Shown: one piece after another, positions 1-14,500 of the stretch
Position numbering within the stretch: the stretch's first letter is position 1
How the letters are laid out: every line of letters starts with the position of its first letter
From: Pseudoscleropodium purum
Lineage: Eukaryota > Streptophyta > Bryopsida > Hypnales > Brachytheciaceae
Assembly: GCA_963969395.1 (NCBI GenBank)
Contig: OZ017798.1
Location: forward strand, 10,532,173-10,596,172
Direction of reading: 5' to 3'
Length of the DNA: 64,000 bases
The notes under the pieces: generated by a model
What the model saw: only the letters and a program-made list of their open reading frames with translations
Database searches by the model: none
Told to the model about the DNA's origin: nothing
Made by a program: the position numbers and the translations under genes

Positions 1-540
1 TAATGCAGATGAAATGACATTCATGCCTCTAAAATCACGTACGACCATCTCCATGCAGCAATGCATTCACCCCCACATGGCAATATCACTCTTGCAATTT
101 TACTTTCCAAAATTTCATTAATCTCTCAAAGTGTAAATTTCAAGGATTTCAACTAAATTACCCACCAAAGCAATAAATATCATTTACATTTGCAATGAGA
201 TTTCTGTTTCATTCGTTTGAAAAAAACCAAAAGCAGCAATAGACCACTTTGTGAAATTAATCACTCGCCATTTAAATTGGGTGCACCATTTACTCTCCAA
301 GGCAGTATCCTTTCAGAAGAGAACTAAAACTAAAAACCTTCCTCTAACCGAAGCGCAAGAAACCCTCCATGAATCTGCCCACACTCCCACAGCAACCCCA
401 GTCGGTACCCCTTTACGGTGTGAACCGTTCCAAAGTCGGTAATCCAAGTCCCCAAACCTGCCACGTCAGTTAATCGAGGTCCCGAGCGCCTCTAAGCCGG
501 AAAAGGAAAGCTCGTGTGAGAAGGGGAGGGATAGGCTCCT
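1..540. other. Upstream flank, no gene seen
   Basis: AT-rich sequence that becomes GC-richer after about 380. The short open frames here show no family resemblance. It is probably distal promoter sequence of the SPIKE1 gene that follows. Confidence 0.5.
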
Positions 541-2583
541 TCGCAGTAGTAAAACGTAGTGCGGCTGGCTATGGCGGAATTTCCATGCATCGAGCTCCAT
601 CGATCTACGCCGCCTCAGCTCGGATCCAAGCCTCGGCGCTTTAGCTCGTGGCGGCTGTGAGGCTTCTGCGCTTCACGCGGATGGGAGTGGTGGCGAGGCG
701 CTCGCGGGAGAGGCGTTCTTGAGAGCCAGCAAATTTTGAATCACGGTTAGCACCTCGGTCGTTGAGTCTTTTGTGTACTGTGATAATGTAGGCTTCGTTG
801 ATGAGTTTTTTTGCTCTTGTTCGAAAGGAAGAGGCAGTCCTGTGGCAAGGAAGGTTTGTTTCTGAGGTTTTGGTGTCGAGTGCGTGGTTAGGTCTTGTTT
901 TTTAATGGCGTGGAAAGGGGTGCTTTCACTTGCATTGGTGCGGTATTGGGAAGCTGGTGGTTGTTATGATGTTTGGAAAGCAATGCTGCTGCAAGGGACT
1001 GAATTCTGAAGTGCGAGTAGCTCTAGTATCATCGGGGTGTCGGTCCGGTGAGGTCGGGACTGGCATTGCTCTTTCTAAGCACGATTTGTAGAATTTTGAT
1101 CGGTGATGCGAGTTTTGACTGCGAGTGCTTTGTGCTTGGGGAAAGAGAAATTGCATTTGGTCAACTGGCCTTTTGGAGTTATTCGTCTTTGGCCTCAGGT
1201 TTTTAGTGTATGCGAGGTGCCAGTAACCTGCAAAGAAATTTGAATTTTATCCCCTATAAAGAAATGGAGACCTCAAATTTGACCTAAATGAGCTGAAGGG
1301 AGGTGGACGAAGAGTCTTCTTGTTGGGAAATGACACGATATTCTGTCGTATGACACAATGGCTCCTTTGTTTGAGCTTTCTGTTCAACTGGTTGTCACAG
1401 TACGATGGTTGAGCTGGTTGGTCGTCCGCACTCCCTTTGTAATGCTGAGACTGGCTACGGTTTCACTTTTGCCGGAAATCGCTTCACCATAGCTTGTGAT
1501 GCATGCATAGGTTAGACTGCACATGTCAGCCAGTAGACAATGATTAGGAGACAGCTGTCCGAATGAGAACATGTGTCTGTCTGTTGTTGAATCAGGGTGC
1601 TGTTACTCTTGCGCACGAGGTCTTCGGCGTGCAGAGGCCATTCTATTACATCGAGTGTGTGACAAGATTACCAATCGGTGAATGCAGCGTTCTCTTTACA
1701 GCTACCAATGTGAAGTCAAGCATGGCGATCAAACATTGTTGCCAGAGAAGCGCGGGTTACTTCTGCTCGCTAGGCTTGTTCTATGTTGCTCGAAGTTGTA
1801 GTGATACGTTGCGACCAATTGGATTCATATGCCAAGCAGGCATTTGATATCAGTAAGTTGCAAGCAGAGGATAATTGTCTGAGGAGGCTTAGTTCAAGAA
1901 ACCTTCACTGTAGCGGAACAGTTGATGCAGTTAAAACAGAGGATATGGATCTCGTTTCTATATCCACTTACTTGCGGCACTCGTTCCAGTGATCAATACT
2001 TACAATAAATCGAAGCAAACACTAGTAAGCCAAGTGCGCAGAGATACCCACTGGCAGCGAAGGGGCCTCAGAGGTATTATGGTCGCGAGGAACGTGCTGT
2101 AGCTGACCTCTCAAGACCATCTCACAGTATCCTCTGCTGGTACAAGGCTAGCCAGTCAAATTAGCTGTATGATGTTACAGGGTTTCTCAGTATCGCTTCT
2201 ACGATACAGTAAGGAAGTTATAGTGAACACGATTCTAAAAGAGCAGCCTAGAAGTGAAGGGAACCCAAGTAGTTGATGTGCTCAATATAGAAGCCTAATA
2301 CCTTGAGACAATGTAAGGTACACGAATATGACTGACAAGCGAAATCTGGTGATGGGGACTAAGTGGAAAGAGAGAAGGCCTTGAATGTTGCGAGCTCGGT
2401 TATAAAACTGGAGTAGTTTTGAACCACGTGAGGGCAATCAAGTAGGTGCCTTCACCTATTTCTTCAGAGTTGCACTGGTGCCATTCGTATATCCGTCATT
2501 GGGCTTTACGGTTTACTGCTTGAAATTGCTGCAGCGTTAAATTTCTGGCTTACCAATGCTCTCTTTGGATCTATCAGCAGGGG
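541..2583 (+). promoter_or_regulatory. SPIKE1 promoter and probable 5' leader with intron
   Basis: A GC-rich block at about 470-730 looks like a transcribed leader or core promoter and is followed by about 1.8 kb of AT-richer, stop-filled sequence. A good 3' splice site (ctatcagcag, ending 2580) lies three bases before the SPIKE1 ATG at 2584, so the leader is probably split by an intron, with the first non-coding exon somewhere in the GC-rich block. I could not choose the donor with confidence. No TATA box was identified. Confidence 0.45.
571..660 (+). other. Possible upstream ORF in the SPIKE1 leader (29 codons)
   Basis: An ATG at 571 opens a 29-codon frame ending in TGA at 658-660, inside the GC-rich block that probably forms the first leader exon. 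If the transcript starts upstream of it, it is a uORF that could damp SPIKE1 translation. No similarity to any protein is recognised, so it may be chance. Confidence 0.25.
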
Positions 2584-5500
2584 ATGGGTGAGATTGCCTT
2601 GAGTGGGCAGCGGTTTAGGCGTTTCCCACATCCTTACTCAGGGCAGTCAACAGACCTTGAGCCCTTGGTGAGTACTCTGATTCACTTCATTGCTTGGATA
2701 TGGATTCTCTATATCATCTTTTCATGTTGTGAATTCACCATCCGTGAGGCTTATCTGCAAGTTTGTCGATTAGCGATAGTTGCATCTATTACTTTGGTGC
2801 CATTGTAAGTTTACGCAGCTTCAATGCTATCTTTAATGGAAGCTACATTCCTAACGATTCTCTGAGGGCTGTTGATGATTGATTACCATTTGTGCTATTT
2901 CACTTCTATGCTGACAGTTGAATGGCAACGTGGAGCCATGGCCACATCTGAAGGAGCTGCTTCAAAGTTACACTGCAGACTGGGTGAAGGATGAACTTAA
3001 GTATGGACACTTTGAAAGTGTGCCACCTCCCATATTTGAGAATCAGATCTTCGAAGGACCTGACACAGATGTAGAGACAGGTCAGTATCCTGTGCATTGA
3101 CGGTCCCATTTCTATGTCAATGTAAGTAAGGGCTACTGGAGCGTATTGTGATGTACGATTCTCATTTCAAGAGGGCACCTTCTTTCTTTCTTTGACATTG
3201 CAATGTGCTTGATGTGCAGCCTACTATGCTAATAATCATTTTTTATGTTTATAGAGCTGCGCCTGTCAAACATAAGGCTTGGAAGGCATGGAGACGCCAC
3301 CGATGATGAAGATCCAACAACTTCAGGGAGATATTCGGGAGGATTATTTTCTGGGCGATTTTCTGGCAGATCAATAGCAAGTGATTTTCCAGATTCAACC
3401 GTTGCAAGAGCACCGAAGGTCCAATGACCCTCTCGCTGAGCATTGGAGTTTTGAAGAGGGTCACTTGTGTTCTGGCCGTTGGCTGTGTGAGGGTTTCAGG
3501 CGTTTTTGTTGGGTTAGATTCTGTGATACTTGTTCTTCGATTTCTTATATACAGCGCTGAACGAAGATTTACCGTGTGATGTATGCAGCACTATGGTGGG
3601 GGTTCGCTTCCTCCTTATGAGCCGGTTTTCAATTGGCGTGTAGCGCGGGCGTCTGTGTTTGGGCACAGGACACCAGAGATTCCATCAGCACTGTCACTGA
3701 GGTCTTCTGAGCTGAATTGCGAACTTGCTTGAGATCCAACTTTTAATGTGTTTATTTTGCTCACATATATGTGACTCTGATCCAGTCTTTTAAACGTAAC
3801 GTATGTTTCGTTTTATTTCCTATTTTCTGAGTGACATTTCTCCTTGAGAATTTGGAAGCTATTCAAGCGGAGACTTTCAAAGGATACACCTGAGCATGTA
3901 TTGCCTCGCTAAATGAACTCAACATTTGATGATCGCAGCGGCGGGATGAGGATTTCTGTGAAGGTTGTGTCTTTGAACATTCTGGCTGGTCTTGTTGGTA
4001 AGATTTTCTTCACAAAGACCTTGTGGTTGTTCGCTTTCAGTCCGATGCTGCTTACAATCAACTTTGAAGGTTATCGTTGTTGCTTGATATGAACGTTGCA
4101 TCATGCAGAGCCATGGTATGGTACGGTGTGTCTATATCACCGAGAGAAGCGGGAAAAGCTCTCTGAGGATTTTCACTTTCGATGCTTACCTGCAGAGTTT
4201 CAAGATGTAAGACTTTATTATGTTCACAATTCTTGTGTGGCGGTTGTATTTACATTTGTGGGACTTCACCAACCGACATCATCACCCTGGCAAGATCACT
4301 TTGATGAGGTGTTTTGTACACATTGTATATACAGGAGGCTGGTGGTTACCAACGGAGAGCCATTTTTTCACTCGAGGCACCGTCACCAGCAGTTTGCTTG
4401 TTGGTAGAACTTGAGAAGCACGTCACAGAAGAAGGAGGTGTTACTCCTTCTGTCTACACGCGCAAAGAACCTGTGAGTTTGCTCTGTGGGTTCCGAAATG
4501 TGTTGAAACTGTGAATAATGTTCTTCCCACTATCTGTGCACCTCGGCTCACATGATATTGTGACACAATCACTATTATTTTCAAATGAAACAGATGGTGG
4601 CTCTTCACTTTCAAATTTAATTCGAAACCATGATATGAGTCTGAACCTTGTATGCTGGATATATGACGTAGGCAGCTGAAGCTGCCCATTTCTAGTCATT
4701 GGACATGAACTTTCTTAATGTACTTATGCCTTTGCTATGTTTAAGGCAAGGTGTCATTCTTCAATTTGTTGCTAAATAAGCCTCTTAATTTATGTTCGTC
4801 ATTAGTTTGGTATTCAAGATGCACAGATTTGGCACGGGTCTGGGCTTGATTAATATCAGCTGGTTTTGCTATTTGAAGGTACATTTGACAGAAAGAGAGA
4901 AGCAAAAACTGCAAGTATGGGCCAGAGTGATGCCGTTCCGTGAACCTTTCGCCTGGGCAACTGTAGCATTGTTTGACGCAAATGTTACCGGAGGCGTGGG
5001 TGGATTCTCGTCATCTCCTACAAGCAGTCCACTGCCTCCAGGCATCTTGGGGTCGGCGCTTATGGAGGCATCACTCGATCCGGACGGTAGGCTAATTGCC
5101 GATTCAAAGACGGAATCTGCCACCGTTCCAGTTCTGGTTGATGTCCCAGGCCTTCATCGTGTAAAAGAGAATTATACAGATGAGATGCTTCAGGTATGCT
5201 TTACATTTCACTTACAGTATCAGACACCAGTGGAAGAGAGTTTTAGGTCGCATTAGTGTGACCCATGTTTGCTGCCTATAAGGAGAAAGAGCATCAATAG
5301 TTGAAGTGAGTGTGTTTGATTACTGCCTTTAAAATGAATACCTCGGTAGCCCTGGCTTTGAAGATACGTAAATATTTTAGTGATTTGATGGATTTTTCAT
5401 TTTGTTTCAGGACCCTAAGCGCAAAGTGCACAAGCCAGTGAAGGCAACTCTGCGGCTCGAAATTGAAAGGCTGTGCAATGATGATCATGAGGTGGACTGC

Positions 5501-8500
5501 ATCTCTGAATCAGGCAGTTTCAGTAATGGCTCTTTCGATGCGGATTCTCGTTCATTAGGAGGAGCTTCGTTGTCAGGGCGCTCCACTCAAGGCCTTGAAT
5601 TCACAAAGTCGCTATATAACGGTCATCAAAAAAGTAGCCCTGGACATCGTGATTTGCGTTCAGGCAGTGGAAGTAGTCTTGAACTGGGACGATCGGAGGT
5701 ATTTTCTTACAACATCCAAGGACTTCCTTCACTAACAGACCCAGATTTATATATAAATTGAATGATGACCTCAGAGCGATTCATTCAAGGGTTTCAATTT
5801 GATACTGCCATAGCTTCTTCTACGCTCTTTTGTAAGTGTTCTTTGGTTATATTTAAGGAGATTGAAGCACTTTGGAAAGATGTAGTGATTCACAAACTGG
5901 TTCTTGCAATAGAAGCGGACAGATGTGCATCTAATCATGTACTTTCGCATGTGGATGTGACAGTTTCGTGCTGTTGAATTTCGATTGGGTCCAAAACCTG
6001 AACCGTTTCCCCAGCTGTTGCACTGCCTGTATGTTTATCCCCAATCTGTAAATCTTAACCGGAAGCGAAACATGTTTATTCGATTAGAGCTCCGAAAGGA
6101 CGATAGCGATATTCGGAAACCACCCCTCGAGGTACGGTTTCCATCCAAGTTAAGAGAATCCATTTTTCGTAGTGTGATGGTTACTAGGATTTCTTGATGT
6201 TGATGTAAGTTTTGGTTTAGCTGCTTTTGACAAGTTGCACAAAACAGGCTCTTTATCCGAGGGACGCCGACAGCTCAATGCAAAAATATGCACACTCTCA
6301 GATTGATGCTAATACTAAGACAGCGCACTTCCATGATGAATTTAAAGTTCAACTTCCTGCCAGTTTGGCTCCAGAACACCATCTGCTTTTCACATTCTTC
6401 CATGTGGACCTTCAAATGAAACTTGAAGCCCCAAAGCCAGTATGTTCTTATGTTCCTATTTACTTTTATTTCGCTATTTTTTTTTTTATTGCTAGTGCTA
6501 CTTGAATGTCGTTTGACTTTGGTTCGGCTGTATTGCAGGTGGTAGTAGGTTACGCCGTGCTTCCACTCTTATTCGCCTCTCAGTACGTTTCCCTATCTCA
6601 CATATTATCAATAGGAATTTGTCTTGTTCAGTCGTGTTTGTTCAAGTTTGCTTCACTAGTAGGTTTGTCTTGGTCATTCGTAGTACCTGCATTTCTGCTC
6701 TATACCGAGTTTTTTGCAGTGTGAGGATTTTCCTCTTTATATTTCGGCTGGATTTCTCATGCATCTTAGAGCAGTGCTCAAGAATCATCTCATGGGTTGG
6801 CTATCGCTAGGGGTTTGAGCATTGCTTTTGATGGATTACTGTTCCTTATTGAATGCCAATATGTTTGCTCACCTTTTCGCGGGGAATTGTGTTGCAGGGT
6901 GATTCGGTTGGATGGTACCCTTCCAATTGCAAAGGAGCTCTATCCAAACTACTTGCAAGATAATGTGAAGGTAAGTTGGGTCGCGTTTTTTACAGTGCAA
7001 GTATGCTCTATGTAATTTATTAATTCTTTATACTTGTTCTTCACATATTCATCGCATCACTACAGCGTCTACTACTTAAGAGTGGTGATTGATGTATGAC
7101 CTATGTGGTGCAGGATAGGTTGGAATACCTCGATGATGGCAGAACAGTATTTAAATTACGGTCCCGTTTGTGCTCCTCTCTTTATCCCGTCAATGAGAGG
7201 ATACGAGATTTTTTCGCTGAGTACGATCGTCATATTTTGCGGACAACTCCCTGGGGAAATGAGCTCATGGAGGTGCGTTGTTCAAGACTTTAGTATAGAA
7301 TGTCTCTGACGTATCATAAAACTTTGATGATTTTATGATGTACGTTCCTCGTTCTGCATGTGATTTTGGTTCTGAGATTGTTGGAATTCAAGGAAGTACC
7401 TGAATGTGAAGAACGTTCAGTCTCTCTGCACATGCGCAGGGAGATCTTTGAAATAGTTTATTGCTTGAGATACCTAAGAGGACACGGTCACTTTATAGTT
7501 GATGCTGAACCGAGTGTCTTGCTATATTCTGACTTTACACTGAAAGTACTTGTAGGCAATTAATGCATTGAAGAATGTCGAAGCTTCATCGATGCTCCAG
7601 TTCCTTGAACCCTGTCTCAACATGCTGCTTCGAATGATCGGTGATGGGGGTGAAACATTACAGGTGTTTCATAGTTTTTGGGGTATTTTGTGTTTTGTTT
7701 TGTTTCGGCAGATAAACAAGAAAATATTTTTGTCTAATATTCTATTGGCTTTCGTAGCTGTACCGCGTTGTCTAGCTGGTTTAACTATTAGGCTGAATCT
7801 TGTAGTTTGTCTTAATCTTGAAAAGTCTCTAGCGAGGGATTTCTGATATACGTCTTAATTTTGAATTCTTTGAACCAAAATACTTCAAAAAATCTTCAAT
7901 TAACATTTGTATGTTGGCTTCTACTTCTTCAATGTCCTTTTTAGGTTGCTGCATTCCGATCAATGGTCAATATCATCACCAGGTACTTGCGCTCCACAAA
8001 CCTGTTACAAATTTGTATGGAGCTCTGATTCAGGTTTATGCACTTATTTTTTGCCCTGATCTCTGAATTGCTTATCTGTTTGCAGGGTTCAAGGAGAAAC
8101 ATCAGATGGAGCTGAGCGTAATCGCTATCTTGTTCATTACTTGGATTTTGCATTCGATGATTTTGGTGGGCGCCATGATCCTGTGTATCCTGGTCTCTGC
8201 AGCGTTTGGCGCAGCCTTGCTCGGAGCAAGGTACATATCTCAAGCCCAGGAAATTTATTTTTCTTTAGAATGTTGTGGGCATGGTAAAGCGACCTTGGCC
8301 TTGGGTGATTATTATACCAGCGTTGTTGTAATGCAGGCTAAAGGCTACAGGGTCGGACCTGTTTATGATGATGTCTTGTCCATGGCTTGGGTCTTCCTTG
8401 AGTTGATCGTTAAGTCAATGGCACTTGAGCAGTCTCGTACTTACAGCGAGGCTCTTCCTCCAGGTTTGTTCCCGTTTCATCACCTCCTCGCTATTAGTTA

Positions 8501-11500
8501 AAGTGACCATAAGCTTGACATATTGAATTAGATCGTTTGGCATGATCTGGGAAATGTTTTCGAACTCTATATACGATATACCAAGGGCATGCTATCTATT
8601 GTTTTAATCTTTGACGGAGGTTAATACCTCGTAAATTGAAGATCCTCTGAAGATTATCTGAATAATTTGTTTTCAGGTGAAGAGTTGCCACCGTTGCAGC
8701 TCAATGATGAGGTTTTTAAAAGTATCGGGCAGCTGTATGATTGTTTGCTGACGGAGGTTCAGGAGCGAGGAAAGAAGGGCCTATACCTTGCCAAAAAACT
8801 TAATAGTAGTTTGGGCTTTTTCTGCTACGATCTTCTCTCTGTCATTGAACCACGGCAAGTTTTTGAGTTAGTGAGTCAATCAACCATTTAACTCTTTGTT
8901 GCTTATTTCTGAATGGTTAAAACTCAACAAATAATGTGAGCTTGGATCTATTTGACAGTGCCACCTGGAGACGTTTTCATTGGCAATTGTTTTCTATGCA
9001 GAGAATGACAGAGCAGGTTGTGTCTTGTGGCGTGCTAATTCCTTATAATTCTCTGACAATCTTTTATGGCCATATAGTTTTTGACTGACTTTGAAAGATT
9101 CTCGCTGAAGTGTACAAGGATCTGATATTCAATCTATGGTGAAAAAATATCAAGTTTGGTTTATTCATATGGTTTGTATTTCATGTACTGTAATTCAAAC
9201 GCCGTTGATACGTGTGGATCATACCTTCGCATTGACAGATTGATTTCTGGTGCATTTGCAGGTTGCGCTCTACTTCAACAAATTTTCAGGAGTTTGTCAG
9301 TCAACAATTCATGAATACAAACTTAATTTTCTTCGTATCATCTGTGATCACGACTTATTCGTTGAAATGCCTGGCAGAGATCCTACAGAGAGGTTCGATA
9401 TTTGAAATCCTCTCCTTTACACTGGTACCTGCTGAAGCGTATCCCTGTAGTCGTAATTCATATTTTCTCGCTAACTGTTTTGCACCCGGACTGAAGTTGG
9501 ATGCGCTCGCGCTTGTGAACATGCGTCAAAGATATGTATTTTGCGTGACTGGAAGGCTGTGACTTCCTCTGACAATTTGTTCCATTGGCTCGTGTCACCA
9601 GATGGAAAGACTTGTGCTCTGACTTGGAGAAGGTTGCAGTCTCTGTGTCAAATTGATTAATAGATTTACTGTGATATGAATTGAACCGATATGTGGTAAT
9701 GGCAGGAATTACTTGGCATCGCTCTTGATGCAGGAGCTATTCATCACTTGGGACCATGAAGACCCAGCTTTAAAGGCAAAGGTGAACAACACGCTTGATA
9801 ATTAGCTGTAAACTTGCACTATTTTGATTATGTTGGTCAATATCAACTGGATAACTGCGTGAAATTTGAAGACTCGCATGGATTGTGCGACATCTTACGC
9901 ATAGGCCCTCATGCTGAGTTGACAAAGGCATTACTGGAACCATCAATGTGCTTGCATTTACGAGATCTAATCTCCTGTTGTGTTTCTTTTTTGTCTCCTT
10001 ACTAGGCATGTCGAATATTTGTACAGCTCTTGTGCAAGCATGAGTATGATGCACGTTACCAAACACTGGACGATAAATTGTACATTTCACAGCGTTACTT
10101 TGCTTTGGTTGGACTGGTAAGCTGAAATGCATTGTTCTCTTTTATTTCATGCAGCATCTCTATATTCTAAATCTAGCAGGTACGACTTTTGAGATACGCA
10201 CCAATCTGGTTAGAATGAAGTATCTATTTTTCTGGAGTGCTTCACTCCAGCACAGAACTTGCAGTGATGTCTCGTATATCTGAATCCTTTGTCACACAGG
10301 CAATTAATAAGTTTTCTGTTTTATATCAACCTAGTGAACATATAAGAATCTTTGTTGGACTTGCCCTGACAGATTTTGGATGAGATGCCGGTATTTTATG
10401 GCTTGAGCTCAATGGAGAAACGTGAATCCTTGGTGTGTGTGCTCCACATTTTGCGCTACTTGGATGACGCTTCTCTTGTGAAGGCTTGGCAGCAAAACGT
10501 TGCTCGAACAAGACTGTTTTTCAAACTCCTCGAAGAGTGCCAAGAGCTTTTTGAGGTTGGCCTTTTATGTTGACATTTACTGTTCATATATGTAGCGGAA
10601 TATATTAGCATCAACGAATATAATTGAAAATTAATGTAGTATGCTAGCAGGTTTTTAGAGCTGAAAAGACTTGGGGCCCCTAACTGTTCTTTTGTTATCG
10701 ATGCTTTATTGGATATCATTGTCAAAGCAAGGCCAGTTGACTGAAGATAGACTCTGAATATGCAATTTTCTTTATCAATCTGAATTTGCAGACTGTTGAT
10801 AAATGCGTTCACTTTTGCAGTATAAGAAAGCAGGAGCCGATGGCTTAATGGGTGCAATGCCTGCAAATGAGCAAGGGGAAGGACCCCTCCAATATTCTGA
10901 GAAGCTTTCTCCTGCCGTCAATCAGTTCCTGGCTGAAGCCTCACGACAAGATGTCAGGGTACGTTTATTAATCAGGATGATTATACAAATCCTGACAATC
11001 TGTCTCCTAGATGATTCTATCATTATTTAATCTTACAAAGCTCCCACTAATTTTACATTTGTGATGCTAGAATCACTGCATATGCAATGGAATGTCCTCC
11101 CTTCATGTCCTGGAGTTCAGTGCTTGAAGATCTCCTTCTGGTCGATTACTCTAATTCATTTCATTTCAAATTTGACATACAGTGCAAACGACGTTTGTAG
11201 AGTATCTTAAATCGTTTCCTTAATTTGTTGCAGCTTACAAAGAGTTCTCCAGGTGCTCAGTGGATAGTGCCACAGGTGAGTCCAGACACCGGCACACTCT
11301 GGAAAAGGGTAAGCCCAATTTCTAACAGTTCAAGCAGCCCAAGCCAGCCGCACTCTTTGCGTGAAGCGTTGGCACAAGCTCAATCAGCTGGAAGAGGGGG
11401 AGGCAGACCCCTTAAAGAGAGCTTACATCCCATGCTGCGGCAGAAACTGGTCTGTAGGGCTCTTTGTTGTCCTCTTACGCTTCTGTTTGTGTGAATTATA

Positions 11501-14500
11501 AATGCTGCTTGTCCTCTGAAGTACGAAATGGGCCTTGCACTTCGAACTATCATTTATTCTTCTGTTGATGCGATTAATGTTTCAGGAGCTGTGGGAAGAG
11601 AATCTTAGTGCTTCAGTTATGCTCCAAATTCTCGAAATCGTTGAGAAATTTATGGAGGCCACATCAAGCCAAGCTGTTGCTACCGATTACATCAGGCTTG
11701 ATTGCATCACCAGCATTGTAGTTGGATTTCTAGGGCGCAGTCAGCCTCTACCCTTTTGGAAGGCTTTCTTACCTGTGTTTAACAATTTGTTTAGTCAACA
11801 CGGAGTTACCCTAATGAGCCGTGAAAACGACAGGTTTCTAAAGCAAGTTGCGTTTCATCTATTACGGCTGGGAGTTTTTCGTAATGAATCTATTCGAAAA
11901 CGAGCTGTTGTGGGTCTCCAAATTCTTGTGCGAGTAAGTTTAATAAAATACCTATATGCTTTCATAGCATCTTCTAATGCACGATCAATGATCTTCTGGA
12001 AAGAGCTTTAGTACGCAAGTATTTTTACTCCCTGAAATTTCAGCTTTAACTAAAGGTTGCAAGCATAGTGTTTTAGCGACTTCTTTATCGTGAAGCTATT
12101 CATTCTGTTATTGCCAACTAATTTCAAATTTCTGCAGACTGCTTTTCATTTTTTTCAAGGCCTCTCTCGTCTGCGCGTACTGCTCACAATCACATTATCG
12201 GAGCTTATGTCGGATGTTCAAGTCACACAGCATCGAATGGATGGATCCTTGGAAGAAAGTGGTGAATCTCAGCGCCTTCGCAGATCGCTGAGACAGATTT
12301 CCCAGGAAAACATCAGTTCAGATCTTCTTCGAGAATGTGGCCTTCCTGAAAATACACTCACGGCGATGCCAGAAGGAGGATGTGATCAGAACTGGAGCTG
12401 GGCAGTGGTGACCGAGCTTTCCAGCACTTTGCTTAAAGCTGTCGAGGCTGCTGTTGGACATGCTCTACTGGTACTCCAGCTGTCTTTTTCGTGAAATTGG
12501 AAACCGCTGTGATGGTTTCTCATCGTTTTGTGTTTTTTAATGGGACTTTGTTAAGTGTGGATCTGGCAATTTCTTGAAGTACTACCTGCTTGAAGATTTA
12601 AAATACTTGACTATTTATTGTTCCTATCTATCGTCTGTCTCTGGACGGTTCTATGACCCTCCAAGGTCTTATGCACTTCTGCCTCATGCTCTGTTCTGGT
12701 TTGGTGCAGGGTCCTGAAGTCGTGACCACCGACAAGTATGCCACTGCAGAGGCATACTATGGTCTTGCTAGGGCGTACTCTAATGTCCCGGATCTACATA
12801 TTATGTGGCTTCTTTACCTTTGTGAAGTTCATCAGGGCAATCAGTCTTATGCAGAAGCTGCTCAATGTGCGGTTGCTGTTGCGGGTGTCATTATGCAGGT
12901 ATTTGTACTTGTAAGCTGTTGTCCAGGATGATAGGAATCGTCATTAAATTCTGCTACGTTTTTCGACATGTGAATTATGCATCGTCCCCATTGTAGGGAT
13001 TTGGGTGTAGTTTGGTTTTCTGAGATTTGGTTTCTCTTGATAGCTTCATGTTTTAGTTTGTTCAGCAATTCTGTCAATATAGTGTGCTCGTAACAAATTG
13101 TCTGTATTTGACTGTACAGGCCATAGTAGGTAAAGGAGAATTGATGTGGAGTAAGGAACATGTTGATGCTCTTCGAAAAATATGCCCAATGCTTACTGGT
13201 GCAAGCTTTGGTGAAGCTGCAAGCGCTGAAATAGAAGGCTATGGTTCATCTAAGCTCACAGTGGAATCAGCTGTGAAGTATCTCCAGCTTGCTAACAAAC
13301 TTTTTGTTCAGGCCGAGCTTTTTCACTTTTGTGCTGGTAAGACTGGCACTTTCTCTGGTTATTGGATATTGAACCTTGTTAATTGGCTCAGTATGCATTT
13401 GGGGGGAATACTGATGTTATCATTTGCTGCTGATCTTGTTCAGGCATTTTGGAGCTTATCATCCCTGTTCATAAAGCAAGACGTGCCTATGGACAGCTCT
13501 CAAAGTGCCACACTAATTTGACCAGCATTTATGAAGCCATTGTAGAGCAGGAGTCTAGTCCAATCCCTTTCTCAGATGCCACTTACTACCGTGTGGGTTT
13601 CTATGGTAAAAGTTTTGCCAGTCTAAATTGCAAGGAATATGTTTATAGAGAGGCAAGGGACGTGCGACTAGGAGATATAATGAGAAGCTTGGGGAATATT
13701 TATGAGCCAAGAGTGATGGAGGGGAAACAGTCTTTGCATATTATTCCCGATTCTCGACAAGTGAATGTCGAAGACCTTCAACCAGAGATATGCTATATGC
13801 AAATTACATCCGTTGAACCTGTGACGGAAGATGAAGACTTAGAGTGTAGACGAGAGAGACAATCTTGTAAACCGACAGCACAAGTGAGTGCTCGGGTTTT
13901 CAATCGGTTCCTGTTCGATACCCCCTTCACGAAGAATGGCAGGTCGCAAGGAGGTTTAGAGGATCAATGGAAAAGGCGCACAGTGTTATGGACAGAGGGT
14001 CCTTTCCCTGCCCTTGTGAATCGTTTAACTGTAGTCAAGTCTGAGTCCCGGGAATTTTCGCCAATTGAGAATGCTATAGGCATGATTGAAACCCGTACAG
14101 CTGCTTTAGCAGGGGAGCTTGATGACCACCGTTTGAATGAAGGTGACCATTTGCCTCGGTTGCAAAGTCTGCAACGGATATTGCAAGGAAGTGTTGCAGT
14201 GCAGGTAAGTCTTGGAAATGCTCAGCGTTTAATTAGCATATTTGAATTTTATCGGACACGGTTTTGTGTGAGTTATTGTTTTTTCCTGATTTTCTGTATT
14301 GCAACCACTAATTATGCTTTAACATTCATTGTGATCAATTTCCTTAACTGTTTGCTTAACCTTCAAAATTACAGCTTTCATGATGCGCTTGTTGTCTTGC
14401 AGGTTAACAGTGGTGTACTTGGTGTGTGTGCTGCTTTCTTGTCTGGAGAACCTGCAACAAGGCTGAGCTCCCAGGAACTTCAGCAACTCATTGCAGCACT

